Below are positions 41,401 through 51,125 of a stretch of 64,000 bases of DNA, one piece after another. The translations under genes and the position numbers were made by a program. The stretch lies in NCBI RefSeq assembly GCF_026151205.1, contig NC_087078.1:8140675-8204674 (forward strand), given 5' to 3'. Numbering within the stretch: position 1 is the first letter of the stretch; each line of letters starts with the position of its first letter. Under the pieces are notes generated by a model. The model did no database searches, was not told the origin of the DNA, and worked only from the letters and a program-made list of their open reading frames with translations. This stretch comes from Bolinopsis microptera (Eukaryota; Ctenophora; Tentaculata; Lobata; Bolinopsidae).

Positions 41401-43372
41401 TGTTTTTGTTCGCTTAAATTTTTGTGTCTACTTTACCACGTGATGCCCATAAAGGAGTGTTTAACCAAATACTTCTCCAGGTCTGGTTCCAAAACCGAAG
41501 AAGCAAATGGAGAAAGACCATGGATTCTAAGGTAACAGAATATATCTCTTACACCAAACTTATTATTGAATGCTAGTCCTCTTGACTGTATCCAATATCC
41601 ATAATTTATAACAGTTTGTATGAGATGAAGAGCCTAATAAACGATAGTAATCTACATGATACCGCCAATTTAATTATATGTCAGTTCCACTAACATCCAC
41701 GGCAGAACATAGTTTTGACACGTGGCACACGACCTCTTTATAACTAGTACAGTTAAAGTTATAGAGTTGGTGTTGTGAACTCTAAACTCCTCATCAAACC
41801 CCGTGATAGAACCCCTGCATTAGCCACATCTTATGTAAAGCAAATGACTGTAAACTACTGGCTGACTTAATGACGACTTTTTGATTTCCTATGAGAGGAG
41901 GTTTAACGAGATTCCACATTTGGCACTGGCCCACACTTATAACAGAGTGTTGAAATATAGTAACTAGTAGTCACGTGTCAGTCACGTGTTCTCTGTAAAA
42001 CTTCCTTACTTTTACTGTGTTATTTCCATCCTGCACTGAGTTTCCTCTGCCATATCCCCAAACCTTATAGTCTCAATCATGCTGGATTACAATGTAAATC
42101 ATGGGCCGTTGCCTGGCAACAGAGTGCACGTGTAATTAATGCATATAGCACGTGCCATGTTAGCAATACGCTACGTGAGCTAGGGGTGCGATGTAGTGCA
42201 ATAAAGAGCAGTAAAGTGGCGCATTTCACACCTTCATCCCCAGTTCACTGGCCATTAAACTGTTCTGCTCTCTCTAGCACACTCCTTGATGTGGTCCTGC
42301 CACAATCCTTCTTAATTTCACCCCCTCCACATAATACGACATCAAATCTCAGATAAATCAGCGTTTTCAGTAATTTAATGCGATTAAAGGCGACTAATTT
42401 TGGACGGCATTCGTCCGATTAGCGAAAGTTTACTGAACACCTGATTTAGTTCAGATCTTTAATCAGAATTTCGCTGGATCTAGATACATTTCGTTGAATC
42501 CTGTGCCAAATCTGCCAATCCACCAAATTCCATGAGCCTAATGTGACGTACGGTCTAGAGATTTAATTTGTCGCCGAGAATGTTGCAAATGAAATATGTA
42601 GCCGACCAACGCTGATACGAATTACGTACAAGGTTAAAGTTTTTTACAGTAAAAATCGTGATCGAAATTTTTTCTTTAATCGTTGTAAATCGAGAAAACA
42701 ATTATAATCGTGAAAAGTTTTAAAAACATTCTCTAATTTTTCTAGTGACATGACCTAAGCAATGATTCCGCGATTACCATATCATTAACATTAAAATAAA
42801 AAATATGGATATCTAAAACAACATTCAGTAATCGGCAAAATACACTTCTATGATAACAATATTTTATGATCTTATTAAAAGCCGGGGCTAAAATTACAGC
42901 CAAAAGTTAATAAATATTTTAATAAATGTTTATTTCAGGATCATCATGGAAACTTGCGACACATGAGTTCATGTACTGATCAGCAGCTCCCTCCTTCACA
43001 ACAATACTTCTGGCCTAACGCTCAACATCACCATCAGGTAACCATAGAAACTTAATGTTTGCCTATTCTATATAATAATGTTTACTTTCTGTTCAAGAAT
43101 TTCGAATCATCAAGGGAGGTGTGGGGAGGTGAATCGTATTTCTCTGACACGTGCCATATTTAGTGACACGTGTCAGGAAAATGAGGCTCATCCACCCACC
43201 AGTATACAACTTGCAATTAGTGTATCAATTGCAACATTTAAGTCATTGAACAAATAAAACAGTAAAAATAATAAAATAATAAAAGCAGATTTTACAGGAG
43301 TACCACGTTCCGACCACGACGAATCCGGAGCACCTGTACAATGGGTACAGCTACCGACACATGGTAGGATGA
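29447..43372 (+). CDS. Homeodomain transcription factor, ANTP/NK-type, Dlx-like (9 exons)
   Basis: Nuclear DNA-binding transcription factor. Exons inferred from GT-AG sites with consistent phases: 29447-29614, 29851-29952, 33500-33587, 38732-38817, 39223-39370, 40523-40674, 41481-41531, 42939-43037, 43298-43372; the protein is about 322 aa. Homeodomain at residues 203-262, with L16, F20, W48, F49, Q50, N51 and R53 all present. Its KPRT arm, FQQTKY, LAGSLGLT and WFQNRRSKW stretches look most like Dlx (Ser54 as in Dlx), with NK1/Not/Dbx features (Trp56). An intron splits homeodomain codons 46/47, exactly at exon 6/7. The N-terminus is Tyr/Trp/Ser-rich, the centre Ser/Pro-rich (SPxS repeats), the C-terminus Gln/His-rich. 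The start ATG has alternative upstream acceptor-like sequence, so a 5' exon is possible. Small exons 2-4 are less certain than 5-9. A possible poly(A) signal lies at 43714-43719. Confidence 0.8.
31500..32060 (+). repeat. Diverged tandem duplication (about 0.3 kb units)
   Basis: Two units, about 31500-31800 and 31828-32035, share in the same order: TTGATCA...ATAGATTCCA, AATTAGGATAAG(G/A)TAATAG, CGG(G/T)AGTATA...GAAAGGT, TTGCTAGTCAAAA and CCTAT(A/T)(G/T)TTTCCGATG. They are clearly diverged. The hairpin at 31629-31711 is present only in the first unit, right after GAAAGGT, so it inserted after the duplication or was lost from unit 2. Confidence 0.6.
31629..31711. repeat. Long hairpin in homeobox intron 2
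   Basis: A 27-base outer arm (31629-31655, starting AAAAATATTTCTATAAAT) pairs perfectly with 31685-31711. A 4-base imperfect step follows, then GGGCCTCCGA (31660-31669) pairs with 31671-31680 across a one-base loop. The total is an 83-bp foldback with 41-base arms. It may be a small foldback/MITE insertion or, less likely because of the tiny loop, a small-RNA precursor. Confidence 0.85.
33400..33475 (+). repeat. AT-rich imperfect tandem repeat before exon 3
   Basis: TTATTAT and TTATAAAGT units repeated imperfectly just 25 bp or so upstream of the acceptor of homeobox exon 3. Low complexity, with no other feature seen. Confidence 0.6.
37682..37720. promoter_or_regulatory. CACGTG/CRE composite cluster in homeobox intron 3
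   Basis: TCACGTGACGTCACGTG is a near-perfect palindrome with two E-boxes flanking a CRE (TGACGTCA), and CGTGACGTCACC follows 15 bp later. Further CACGTG sites lie at about 35652, 35819, 35840, 35961, 36001, 36470 and 38013 in the same intron. A bHLH-Zip/bZIP-bound intronic element is plausible; the motif is also frequent elsewhere in the window. Confidence 0.4.
38819..39008 (+). repeat. 8-bp minisatellite (TACAAACA)n abutting a splice donor
   Basis: About 23 copies of TACAAACA, with two copies carrying CAGA instead of CAAA. The array begins within two bases of the donor (AAG|GTTAGT at 38817/38818) of homeobox exon 4. Long frames in all phases across it (Thr-Asn-Ile-Gln-type or Val-Cys-Leu-Tyr-type repeats) are repeat artefacts. 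Confidence 0.95.
40523..41531 (+). other. Homeobox (exons 6 and 7)
   Basis: Exon 6 (40523-40674) encodes a basic KKKRKPRT arm and homeodomain residues 1-46. Exon 7 (41481-41531) encodes residues 47 onward, VWFQNRRSKWRKTMDSK, i.e. most of recognition helix 3. The two are separated by an 806-bp phase-0 intron. Gln50 and Asn51 predict a TAATT(G/A)-type core preference, as for Dlx/NK/Antp-type homeodomains. Confidence 0.9.
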
Positions 43373-43713
43373 GTATCACGCGTATCTCATAGCAACACAC
43401 GCGCAGATTACGCTTTGCACGTGCTGGCGCAGCTGATCTCTGATCGTAAGAAGAATTAGAAGTTAGAAGAAAGGGAGGTGTGTGTGTGTGAAACTGAACG
43501 ACAATACAGTAAACTTGAACTTTAGACATGGACCTTTGTATTGAGAGGTGGAAGTAGATGATAGCTTAATTTTGATTATATATTTCAAATGAAGTCGAAG
43601 TTGATAAATTGTGTGTTGGATGAAATATACTCTTGGCAGGTGGATTATTATTTAAAATATTTTCTCGGCTCTTAGACTGATCAAGACACTCGGTGAAATA
43701 ATTTCGAGCCGTA

Positions 43714-43719
43714 AATAAA
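43714..43719 (+). promoter_or_regulatory. Candidate poly(A) signal of the homeobox gene
   Basis: AATAAA about 340 bp after the TGA at 43370-43372, the first good hexamer downstream of the stop. Confidence 0.45.
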
Positions 43720-44449
43720 GACTATACGGGACTAAGTTATTTATTTTTGTAGAAAATTGGCTTTCAAGGCAGCTAAAAGATTGATCTATTGTATTGATCT
43801 GTAGTGAGAGCTGCCGAATAGAAATCATCATCATCATCACTATGAAGTTAGGGTAATTAATTTAACCGTAATTCGTTCATTTGACCTACATTTATGCTTT
43901 AGTGAATTCGCCTTTTGTATTATAGCACTATTTTCTGTGATTCAATACACTCAGATCAAATAAATTTCTCGTATTTAGATAACTCATATCGCAAAACATT
44001 TATTTATTTTCTTGACCAAAGTTTGGTTAATTATGTAAGGTTGGCATACGAGCCATTTACGAATTTAACAGATTTGAGTGTAATTGATTGAACTGTGTAA
44101 ACTGACTAACTGACTTAGTTTTTTTGAATGAGTTTTACGTTAATAACTGATATTAATTTACGATAGATGTAACCACTATTTAATTGATATATACATAATA
44201 ATGACTTGTGATTACACATTTGTTTATCTGTGTCAAGATTAGCTAGAGCAGAATCATTCCAAGTTGGTGGGTGAATTTAATGAATCTCAATTATATCTTG
44301 AAAAAAAATCTTCCGCCGGAAAAAAGGCCTGTATTTTAATTATCCGTGGTCCACTGGTCCCCACCATAAACTATCAAGTAAAGAAGTAAGCTGGAGACTG
44401 ATAATGTTTGTCCGACTTCTAGGCCAGAATTCTTCGAATAGACTTTAAT

Positions 44450-44530
44450 GTGCACCAAGAATCGAATTAGGGTCCTCATTTTGGTTCATAGTAATACTCG
44501 CTCTTAACATGCTGGACCAGCAGCTATGTG
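44450..44530 (-). repeat. Possible tRNA-derived SINE remnant (minus strand)
   Basis: On the minus strand, TAGCTGCTGGTCCAGCATG followed by TTAAGAGC resembles a tRNA D-arm/A box, and CCCTAATTCGATTCTTGG about 40 bp later resembles a T-arm/B box. The stems are degraded. A decayed tRNA-derived SINE fits better than a working tRNA gene. Confidence 0.3.
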
Positions 44531-44756
44531 AGCATGCACTAAAATCTGAAATCTAATTGATACACAAACGTCAGATTTAGTACGCATCGGTGTTACAAGA
44601 TGTTTTTCCGAGCGTGCTACAGTCGACCTTCGAGATTGGCGAAAAACTGTCTCGATCACGTGATATGACCGTATAAGGAAGTTAGTCTAATTTTCGTTAG
44701 GGTTAGTGCATAGTGGTTAGCAGTTAGGGTTTCAGCATATGCTTTTGTTAAGGATT

Positions 44757-44777
44757 GGGTTAGGGTTAGGGTTATGG
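44757..44777 (+). repeat. Short interstitial telomere-like repeat
   Basis: Three near-contiguous TTAGGG units, with degenerate TTAGGG/TTAGTG-like words spread over 44697-44800. TTAGGG is the usual metazoan telomere unit. Too short to be a telomere; a relic of repair or chance. Confidence 0.5.
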
Positions 44778-44963
44778 TCAGATAAGAGGGTTAGGATTTC
44801 GAAAAGTCGTTCAGGGCCAGCTAGAGAACGGGTAGAAAAAGACACGTGACAGTCGAGTGTAGACTCATAGAGTGATTAATCATCATCCTACATTTGTAAA
44901 TGCTGATTTCGATTTAATAGTAATACTATTAGTAAGTTAAAGTATTTAAAGTTATATTTGTGC

Positions 44964-45082
44964 ACAAATTTGTTGTCATACGTTGTATGACCTGCCGCGC
45001 ACGAGTGCGCGGCTCCCCCTGTATCGTCGAAACTCTATAGTGAAGCGACAGTGGGGGTCACCACGTGATACAACAAATTTGT
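44964..45082. mobile_element. Putative 119-bp MITE with imperfect terminal inverted repeats
   Basis: ACAAATTTGTTGT at 44964-44976 is the exact complement of ACAACAAATTTGT at 45070-45082, and the similarity continues imperfectly inwards for another 15 bases. The interior has further self-complementary GC-rich stretches (GCGCACGAGTGCGC). No clear target-site duplication was identified. Confidence 0.4.
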
Positions 45083-46073
45083 ACTTCAAATCTGTATATT
45101 ATCTAGTAACAATTACTTTAAAATCAAAACTAACTCTAAGTCTAATCTTAAAGTATAAACAGCTCAAATATCGTTTTATAAGCCTGTCACTGTACTTGTA
45201 CTTGTAGAGCGATGCGTTGCTGGGCCGCGCCGCGCACTCAATTATGCTTCTCGCAACCACGCTAGAAGTAGATAGGCAAAATGCGCTACTGGATACTTAA
45301 CTGCAGGGCCTCGCCGAGCTGCGATGAATTGACATTGTCAATTAAGCCTTGCTCTAACCAGAGCCCTCTCGCTTGCAGTAGCGCGCGACCTACTTGTGAA
45401 ACAAGCGCGTCACGCAGTACGCGTAGGCACATGGCTATGTGAAAATTAAGCCTGTCGCGTGCGCGCGTTTGACAAAAATGGTTATTTGCTCATAACTCGC
45501 CAATTAATGATTTGTATGCTACGTAATAGTTTTTATTTGAAATCAGCGTAAAAAATACATTGGTATAGTATGGCTTACTTTCACTAGCACACACACACAG
45601 CTTACTCATACAACAAAAACGTACAAGCATGTACTAGCTACACAGAACGGTCAAAATTTGATTGCGCCCCTGAGCGCCACACCACACACAATAAGTTTGA
45701 AGTTGCAATAAAACTTGTAAACGTTTTTAATGATTTGATTTGATTTGAAACTTTCACAAAATAGCAAATATTCAATATTAAATATTAAAAATATTTGAAA
45801 TAGTATTATCTTCACAGCTAGTAGTAGCAAATTTTAGCGGTTAATGATAATGCTGAATGCATCGCTACAATCTGGTAATAATGAATAAAAATGTATAATG
45901 CGCGGCGCCAGGCATGGGGAGCGCATTATTCAATTCTTGTGTGCGGCGCTTTATTTGTTATTCGAACTTTTTGCACTATGTGAAGGGAACCGAGCGAAAG
46001 ATTTGAGATTAGCAAGCTAGATCAGATAATTCCCAATAGTTGAAATTGATGTGCAGCTAGATGATACCAACAT

Positions 46074-46199
46074 TTTTCGCATTTCAACAGTTACAGTTCT
46101 CCTACGATCTTCGAAGCGAAGGCCGAAGCTTACTGGGCCGCGCTCAGCCTGTCATTCCGCCTAATCTCTATATGTTTATGAACATGATAGCCTGAGGTC
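46074..46199 (+). repeat. Repeat module, copy A (unoccupied by the MITE)
   Basis: About 126 bp running from TTTTCGCATTTCAACAG to ATAGCCTGAGGTC. It matches 47615-47682 plus 47980-48030 almost base for base, apart from a 7-base duplication (GCCGAAG) near 46125 and a few substitutions. This copy lacks the hAT-like insertion and so shows the pre-insertion sequence CGCTCAGC once. Confidence 0.85.
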
Positions 46200-47532
46200 C
46201 CCAGGTAAAGCGAAGCAAGCATGATAACGCGCGCGGCGCGTCAAAGCGGCGACGCCCTCCAAAATAAAAGTTGGTTTTGGTCGGTTTAGTTTTGCGCAAT
46301 GAAACGATGGGTCGGACAAATTAGTTCAACAAACATATTATATCCAATGATCCAAATTTACTTTATAGTAATTGTTAATATAATACAATAAATAATTATT
46401 TTATTTTATTTTAGAAACTTTTTTTGCTTTACTTTTTAGTAACTGTAACGTATTTTATATTATAAATCTCAACCAAAAATATTGATAAAAAGCCCAAATA
46501 AACCTATTTATGCTTATATGTCATGTTAAACGCGGATAGCATTCATATTTGTGTTTTACATGAAATAAGCATAAACAATAAAAAATTCATCGATTGATGA
46601 ATAATGCTGCGCACTTGGCACTTCGACTAAATCGTATATGGTATAATCGAATAAAAAATATTGTACAGTTGAATAAAGTGATGTTAGATTTGAAACAATT
46701 TTATTTCAAATGGAAATAATCTAATGTACTGAAAGGAAAAACAATCTGTTTCAATGCAGCTCTTAATGATATGGGTGATGGGTGATACTCGTAAAGTATT
46801 TGTTCCAAGACCGTCGTCAAGTCCACTCGGCGCCTGTCTTGGTGGGTTATAAACCTACAATGCAGCTCTTACATAGAGTTTTAATTTATTTTGCTTTTCT
46901 ATTTGACTATTGTTAATGGACTAGCCCGGCACACGCTACTTCGTAGCACTTGCCTCGAGAAAAAAAGCAGCGTGCGCTACTTCGAAGAAATTTAGACGAG
47001 TAACATCCGTCAAATTTCTATTTGATGGTGATATGATGCTATCAGCTACAAGTGAATATTCCAGAAGAACAAAGGAAATAAAAGGCTTGTGAGGCTATGA
47101 TACGGTAATTACATTTCTTGATGTTCGTCTCATTCACCACTTGAACAGCTAATCAAACTAATCAAGATGATAGCCATTATATCTAAAGTTACTGATCCGA
47201 ACATCTAAGAACAATGAAAGTCCTTACAAATATTTTGTCCCTATTAACCACTATTAATGCGTGATTGAAAAATAGACCTTTGAGTGTTAGCCATTGATTA
47301 TTCTTGTTCAAAATTGTTCAAATTTTGACACTGTTTCATTGATTTTAACCACAAACGAATTCATCGACCCATAAAAGGGTCTGAAAAAGTTATTTTTCTT
47401 TCAATCACCGTTATACCTAATTTATTGATATAGTATAGTGTAGTACCATGTTAACAGTAGACTAAAATTTAGATGTACTGAATAGAATGCTGTAGGGGTG
47501 TACCCTAAAGAAGATACTTGATTTTTTGTTAG

Positions 47533-47614
47533 GGTCCCTAATTTAACCTCTATCAGGGATGATATAGTTTTTTGATACAATTCTTAACGTTGTTAACAAC
47601 AGTGATTTCTCTCC
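47533..47614 (+). repeat. 82-bp direct repeat, left copy
   Basis: Begins GGTCCCTAATTTAACC and ends GATTTCTCTCC. The right copy at 48041-48122 is identical in length and differs by one base (CAGGG versus CACGG). The pair brackets the module that carries the MITE. Confidence 0.9.
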
Positions 47615-48030
47615 TTTTCGCATTTCAACAGTTACAGTTCTGCTACGATCTTCGAAGCGAAGCTTACTGGGCCGCGCTCAGCCAGTGGCGTAACGTTGCC
47701 TGTTGGCGCCCCCCTGCCGAAAAAAGCACCCCCCTGTTGGCGCCCCCTCTCCTTTTGGTGCCCCTCCCTAAAATTGAACAAATTAGGTGATTCTAAAGAA
47801 TATGCCGGTAAAATCTCTAAAAAAGTGTGTATCTAGAGCAAAACGCGCAGTTTTGCTAGTACTTTAGTTAAGTTTTCGAAATTGTCCCACATTCAAGCAA
47901 CGATTTGGCGCCCCCCTAAGACGGCGCCCCCCTGCACAGCGGGGTCAGCAGGGCCTTTCGTTACGCCACTGCGCTCAGCCTGTCATTCCGCCTAATCTCT
48001 ATATGTTTATGAACATGATAGCCTGAGGTC
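47615..48030 (+). repeat. Repeat module, copy B (interrupted by a MITE)
   Basis: Second copy of the module at 46074-46199, split by the hAT-like element at 47683-47971. It sits between two 82-bp direct repeats, so it arrived with, or by, a local duplication. Confidence 0.8.
47683..47971 (+). mobile_element. hAT-like MITE with 8-bp target-site duplication
   Basis: 289 bp with 13-bp terminal inverted repeats CAGTGGCGTAACG / CGTTACGCCACTG, flanked by the direct 8-bp duplication CGCTCAGC (47675-47682 and 47972-47979). The 8-bp duplication and CAGTGGCG-type ends are characteristic of hAT-superfamily non-autonomous elements. The interior is non-coding with GGCGCCCCCC repeats. The paralogous site at 46138-46145 without the element confirms the ends. 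Confidence 0.9.
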
Positions 48031-48040
48031 TAGGTCACCA

Positions 48041-48122
48041 GGTCCCTAATTTAACCTCTATCACGGATGATATAGTTTTTTGATACAATTCTTAACGTTG
48101 TTAACAACAGTGATTTCTCTCC
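48041..48122 (+). repeat. 82-bp direct repeat, right copy
   Basis: One-base-different copy of 47533-47614. It spans the left LINE target-site duplication (48087-48101) and the first 21 bases of the LINE, so the 82-bp unit was duplicated after the LINE inserted. Confidence 0.85.
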
Positions 48123-49052
48123 GGGGAGACAGAGGTGCGAGAAAGAACTTTGTTGATATAAATAGTCTAGATTTGAATTTGGAGCCACAAGGCCAAGGGT
48201 GATTTTCAAATATTTCTCCCAATATTTGAGATCGGGAATATATTGATTTTTTGAAGGGTTGTTTTATATAGGGTCATTGTGGTCCTAAGGAATGTAATAA
48301 GGAGAAAATATCTCTTTAGTAAAGCTCAGCTCAAGCTTATAATCAACAGCATTATTGTCTGCAAATTGGACTACTGCAATGCTCTTTATTATGGAATTAG
48401 TGACAACCTCATCCACCAACTCCAACTCGTTCAGAATGCAGCTGCTAAAGCTATAGTAGGACTATATAAATATGATCATCTAGGAGACACTCTGAAAGAC
48501 CTTCATTGGCTGCCTATTAGTTACAGAATTCAATATAAGTTATTGCTTCTTGTCTATAAATGTCTTAATGGTATGGGACCAGATTATTTAAGTAATATGT
48601 TTAAATATGCCAATTATAATCATCTTATCTATTTGACTGAACCTAGAGTGTTTTCACAGTATGGAGAAAGATCGTTTCAGAAAGTTGGCCCTAAATTATG
48701 GAATGAGCTGCCTCTTGAAATTAAGAATTGCATGTCACTGGAATCTTTTAAAGTGTATCTGAAAACGTTTCTTTTTAAACGTGCTTATGATATTAATTAA
48801 TTTACTATTTTTCAATGTTTCTACTGTTAAGTGCATACCCTTAACCTTGTAATTTAATGTATCAAGTCTTTACAATTTTCTATGGTTTGGAACCTAAATG
48901 TGGATTGCTTTTCAGGTTTTCTTGCATCCTGACTTGTTTTCGTGGCACACCTGTGCATTTTAAGTTGTTGTGCCACTATAATCTATAAGTTTAAATTATT
49001 ATTATTATTATTATTTTATGTGTATATTGTTTAATCTAATAAAAAAATAAAA
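48102..49052 (+). mobile_element. 5'-truncated CR1/L2-type LINE insertion with 15-bp target-site duplication
   Basis: About 950 bp flanked by the direct repeat AATTCTTAACGTTGT (48087-48101 and 49053-49067). The 3' end has an ATT repeat (48998-49015) and an A-rich tail with AATAAA-like words. Contains the ORF2 C-terminal frame at 48279-48800. The target-site duplication and 3' tail show target-primed reverse transcription; the 5' truncation removed the endonuclease and RT catalytic core. Confidence 0.85.
48279..48800 (+). pseudogene. LINE ORF2 C-terminal fragment (CR1/L2/Jockey-like group)
   Basis: An open frame of about 173 codons ending at 48800 matches the conserved C-terminal region after the RT fingers/palm: VCKLDYCNALYYG, LVQNAAAKAIVG, LHWLPI-YRI-YKLLLLVYKCLNG and a GPKLWNELPLEIKN...SFKVYLKTFLF end. 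These are hallmarks of CR1/L2-like LINEs widespread in animals. The catalytic YADD box lies upstream in intact elements and is absent here. The frame has no internal stop, which implies a fairly recent insertion or chance survival. Confidence 0.85.
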
Positions 49053-49067
49053 AATTCTTAACGTTGT

Positions 49068-49887
49068 AGAAGGGCTAGATTAATGCATATAATCCGAATT
49101 TAGCCTCACAATCGATAATGGAGCTTCAATTTAATAATAGTGATCAATTAGTGTTATTTGTATACAGCTCGAAAAGGAGAGAAGGAGATGACGCACACAT
49201 CAAAGAACTCCATTGTATTGGTTGAAAATACAAATATGAATCCTGAGTACTCCTCATAACTTTCAAACTGCTTCATGGACTTCCAACTTTATGGCATGCT
49301 CTGTTTAGCAATGATTGGAGTCACATGCAATCAGTTTTAACTTGCTAGCTGCTGACAAAACCACTGCAAATAATAAAGTTTATTTACTGATGCTAAATCG
49401 CTCTCTTCAGTGTACAGTTTAAATTGTCATTAACAACACTTTTCTGCTACGGTAGACACTGTGGGGCAACATCATCACCAATCGTCGCGTAGTAGTCCTA
49501 GATTTGCATTGAACATTGAAGCTACATATTAGTGAAACAAGCTTAAATTATACTCTTAATTTACAATAAAATAATATAATAAAAATCATAAGCAGTATAG
49601 GTTGTTACAGGGATTATTTGCTTGATACATTATAATCTTAAAACCCATGTTTTTCAATGTATTTTTGACTGCTAAATCAATTGAAAGTGGTCTCAAGTGA
49701 TTTAGAATGAATTTCCATAGGCCTAATTTATATGTTTTTTGACATTTTGAACTGTATTACAATTTTGTGGTATTCTTTGTGAAGCTGATTTTTGGACTAT
49801 TGTCAGATATGTTCAGCTTACTTATAAATTTATAACAGCTCTTTATATTGTTGTAGGTTGAAATGGTGCTATAAAGGGTATTCAACT
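49068..49887. other. Intergenic, upstream of the TACO1-like gene
   Basis: About 820 bp AT-rich sequence without ORFs. A TTATATTGTTGTAG|G at 49844-49857 looks like a splice acceptor just before the TACO1-like start, so a non-coding 5' exon upstream is possible. Confidence 0.45.
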
Positions 49888-50670
49888 ATGATGTTAAGTG
49901 TAAAGTTAGCTCCAGCTATTAGCACATGCTGTAGAGCACTTGCAGGACATGCTCATTGGCAAAATGTTGCCAAAGTCAAGAATGCAAATGATGCCAAGAA
50001 ATCTAAACTATTAACTATGTGGATTCCCAAGATTCGTACAGCAGCCAAGGTTGACTCCAATATTGAAAGAAACAGGGAGTTAAAGAGATTGGTTGAAAGT
50101 GCTAAAAAGGAGGGAGTTTCCCAAGGAGTTATCCAAAAAGCCATCACAGCTTGGGAGAGTCAGGACTTCAAAGAACACCAATTTGGCATTCAAGGCCGCG
50201 AGGGTTTCACTGCTCTCATTGACTGTGCTTCAACATCAATCAAAAAGACTGAAAACGATATTCAAACTCTCTTGCGAAGGCACAATTTCAAATATGCTTC
50301 TGTCGCCTTCATGTACAATAAAATAAAGGATATTGAGTGCCAACTTCCTGAAAATATCTCTGAGAATGACATCGAAGAGCTTGCTCTTCAATGTGGCACT
50401 GAAGAGTTTTTTGTTGATCATGAAAACAACAAAATAACATTTATTATCGATGCTGAGGAAGAAAGAGAAGTTACTAACGAAATAAAAGAATGTGACCTTG
50501 ATGTTATTTCAACATCTTCTCGTTATGTTCCCATTGAATTGGCCTCCATTTCTGAATCGGACACTAAAAAGAGGATAGCCATGTTTATGAAAAGTTTGGG
50601 AGAGTTGTCAGAGGTGGAAGATGTCCACCATAATGTTGAAAATATGGATGAGATTATGGCTGCATCATAA
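49888..50670 (+). CDS. TACO1: YebC/TACO1-family protein (probable mitochondrial translational activator)
   Basis: 260 aa from the ATG at 49888 (a second Met follows directly). TACO1 in animals supports mitochondrial translation, notably of COX1; bacterial YebC homologues act on translation of proline-rich stretches or as regulators. The N-terminus is an amphipathic, acid-free presequence-like segment (MLSVKLAPAISTCCRALA), consistent with mitochondrial import. It is followed at once by the family's start of the mature domain, AGHAHWQNVAKVKNANDAKK (family: AGHxKWxxIKxxK). Later family-like segments include GREGFTALIDC and STSSRYVPIEL, spread over three YebC domains. Length fits the family (about 240-300). 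No introns in the coding region, unlike its neighbours. A poly(A) signal candidate ATTAAA is at 50850-50855. Confidence 0.85.
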   Translation: MMLSVKLAPAISTCCRALAGHAHWQNVAKVKNANDAKKSKLLTMWIPKIRTAAKVDSNIERNRELKRLVESAKKEGVSQGVIQKAITAWESQDFKEHQFGIQGREGFTALIDCASTSIKKTENDIQTLLRRHNFKYASVAFMYNKIKDIECQLPENISENDIEELALQCGTEEFFVDHENNKITFIIDAEEEREVTNEIKECDLDVISTSSRYVPIELASISESDTKKRIAMFMKSLGELSEVEDVHHNVENMDEIMAAS

Positions 50671-51125
50671 CACAGTGTGTGTGCGAGTAAACTAGCCTTG
50701 CTGGGCTTTAGTTGGTTTTACATCATGTCAGTTGATATGTTATGTTATTAATTATGAAAAACGATTTTGTCTAAATTCCTGTGGCCTGAATGATAAAGTT
50801 TGTCTGTTTTTTTTATAGGATTTATTGTTAAAAATTTGAAATTTGCAATATTAAAGAATTTTATTTTTTACTTGATAATAAGAAAACTGCTTACATAGTT
50901 TACTTTTGAAAGTCACAATTTAAAACTTGAAGTTAACCTCGAGCACAATTACTTTCAATATAAATTTTAGGCAGTGATCTAGTATTGGAGCAGTTAACAT
51001 AATGAACAAATTCAGAAGGTAAAACAATGCTGCAGACAATCAGCTCAATCTTAGAACGTACACTTATTTTGACAATATGTTGTACATTCATTTATCTTGT
51101 GTCTCACCATTTAGCTGTTGAAAGG
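50671..51125. other. TACO1-like 3' UTR and SPATA7 promoter region
   Basis: About 450 bp separates the TACO1-like stop from the SPATA7 start. It includes ATTAAA at 50850-50855. An upstream in-frame ATG at 51027 would add a hydrophobic N-terminus not expected for SPATA7; the pyrimidine-rich stretch ending in AG at 51112 may instead be an acceptor. Confidence 0.4.

Larger units (their letters stand above)
43720..48101. other. Gene-free, transposon-rich island
   Basis: No coding gene. It contains a tRNA-like remnant (44450-44530), degenerate TTAGGG repeats (44697-44800), an element with inverted ends (44964-45082), GC-rich repeat-like sequence with many GCGC words (45208-46260), a module duplicated at 46074-46199 and 47615-48030, and a hAT-like MITE (47683-47971). 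Confidence 0.6.

Noticed and set aside
51027-51125. Upstream in-frame ATG giving SPATA7 a hydrophobic N-terminus
   Set aside because: SPATA7 homologues have no transmembrane start, and an acceptor-like AG at 51112 plus downstream ATGs explain the frame better.
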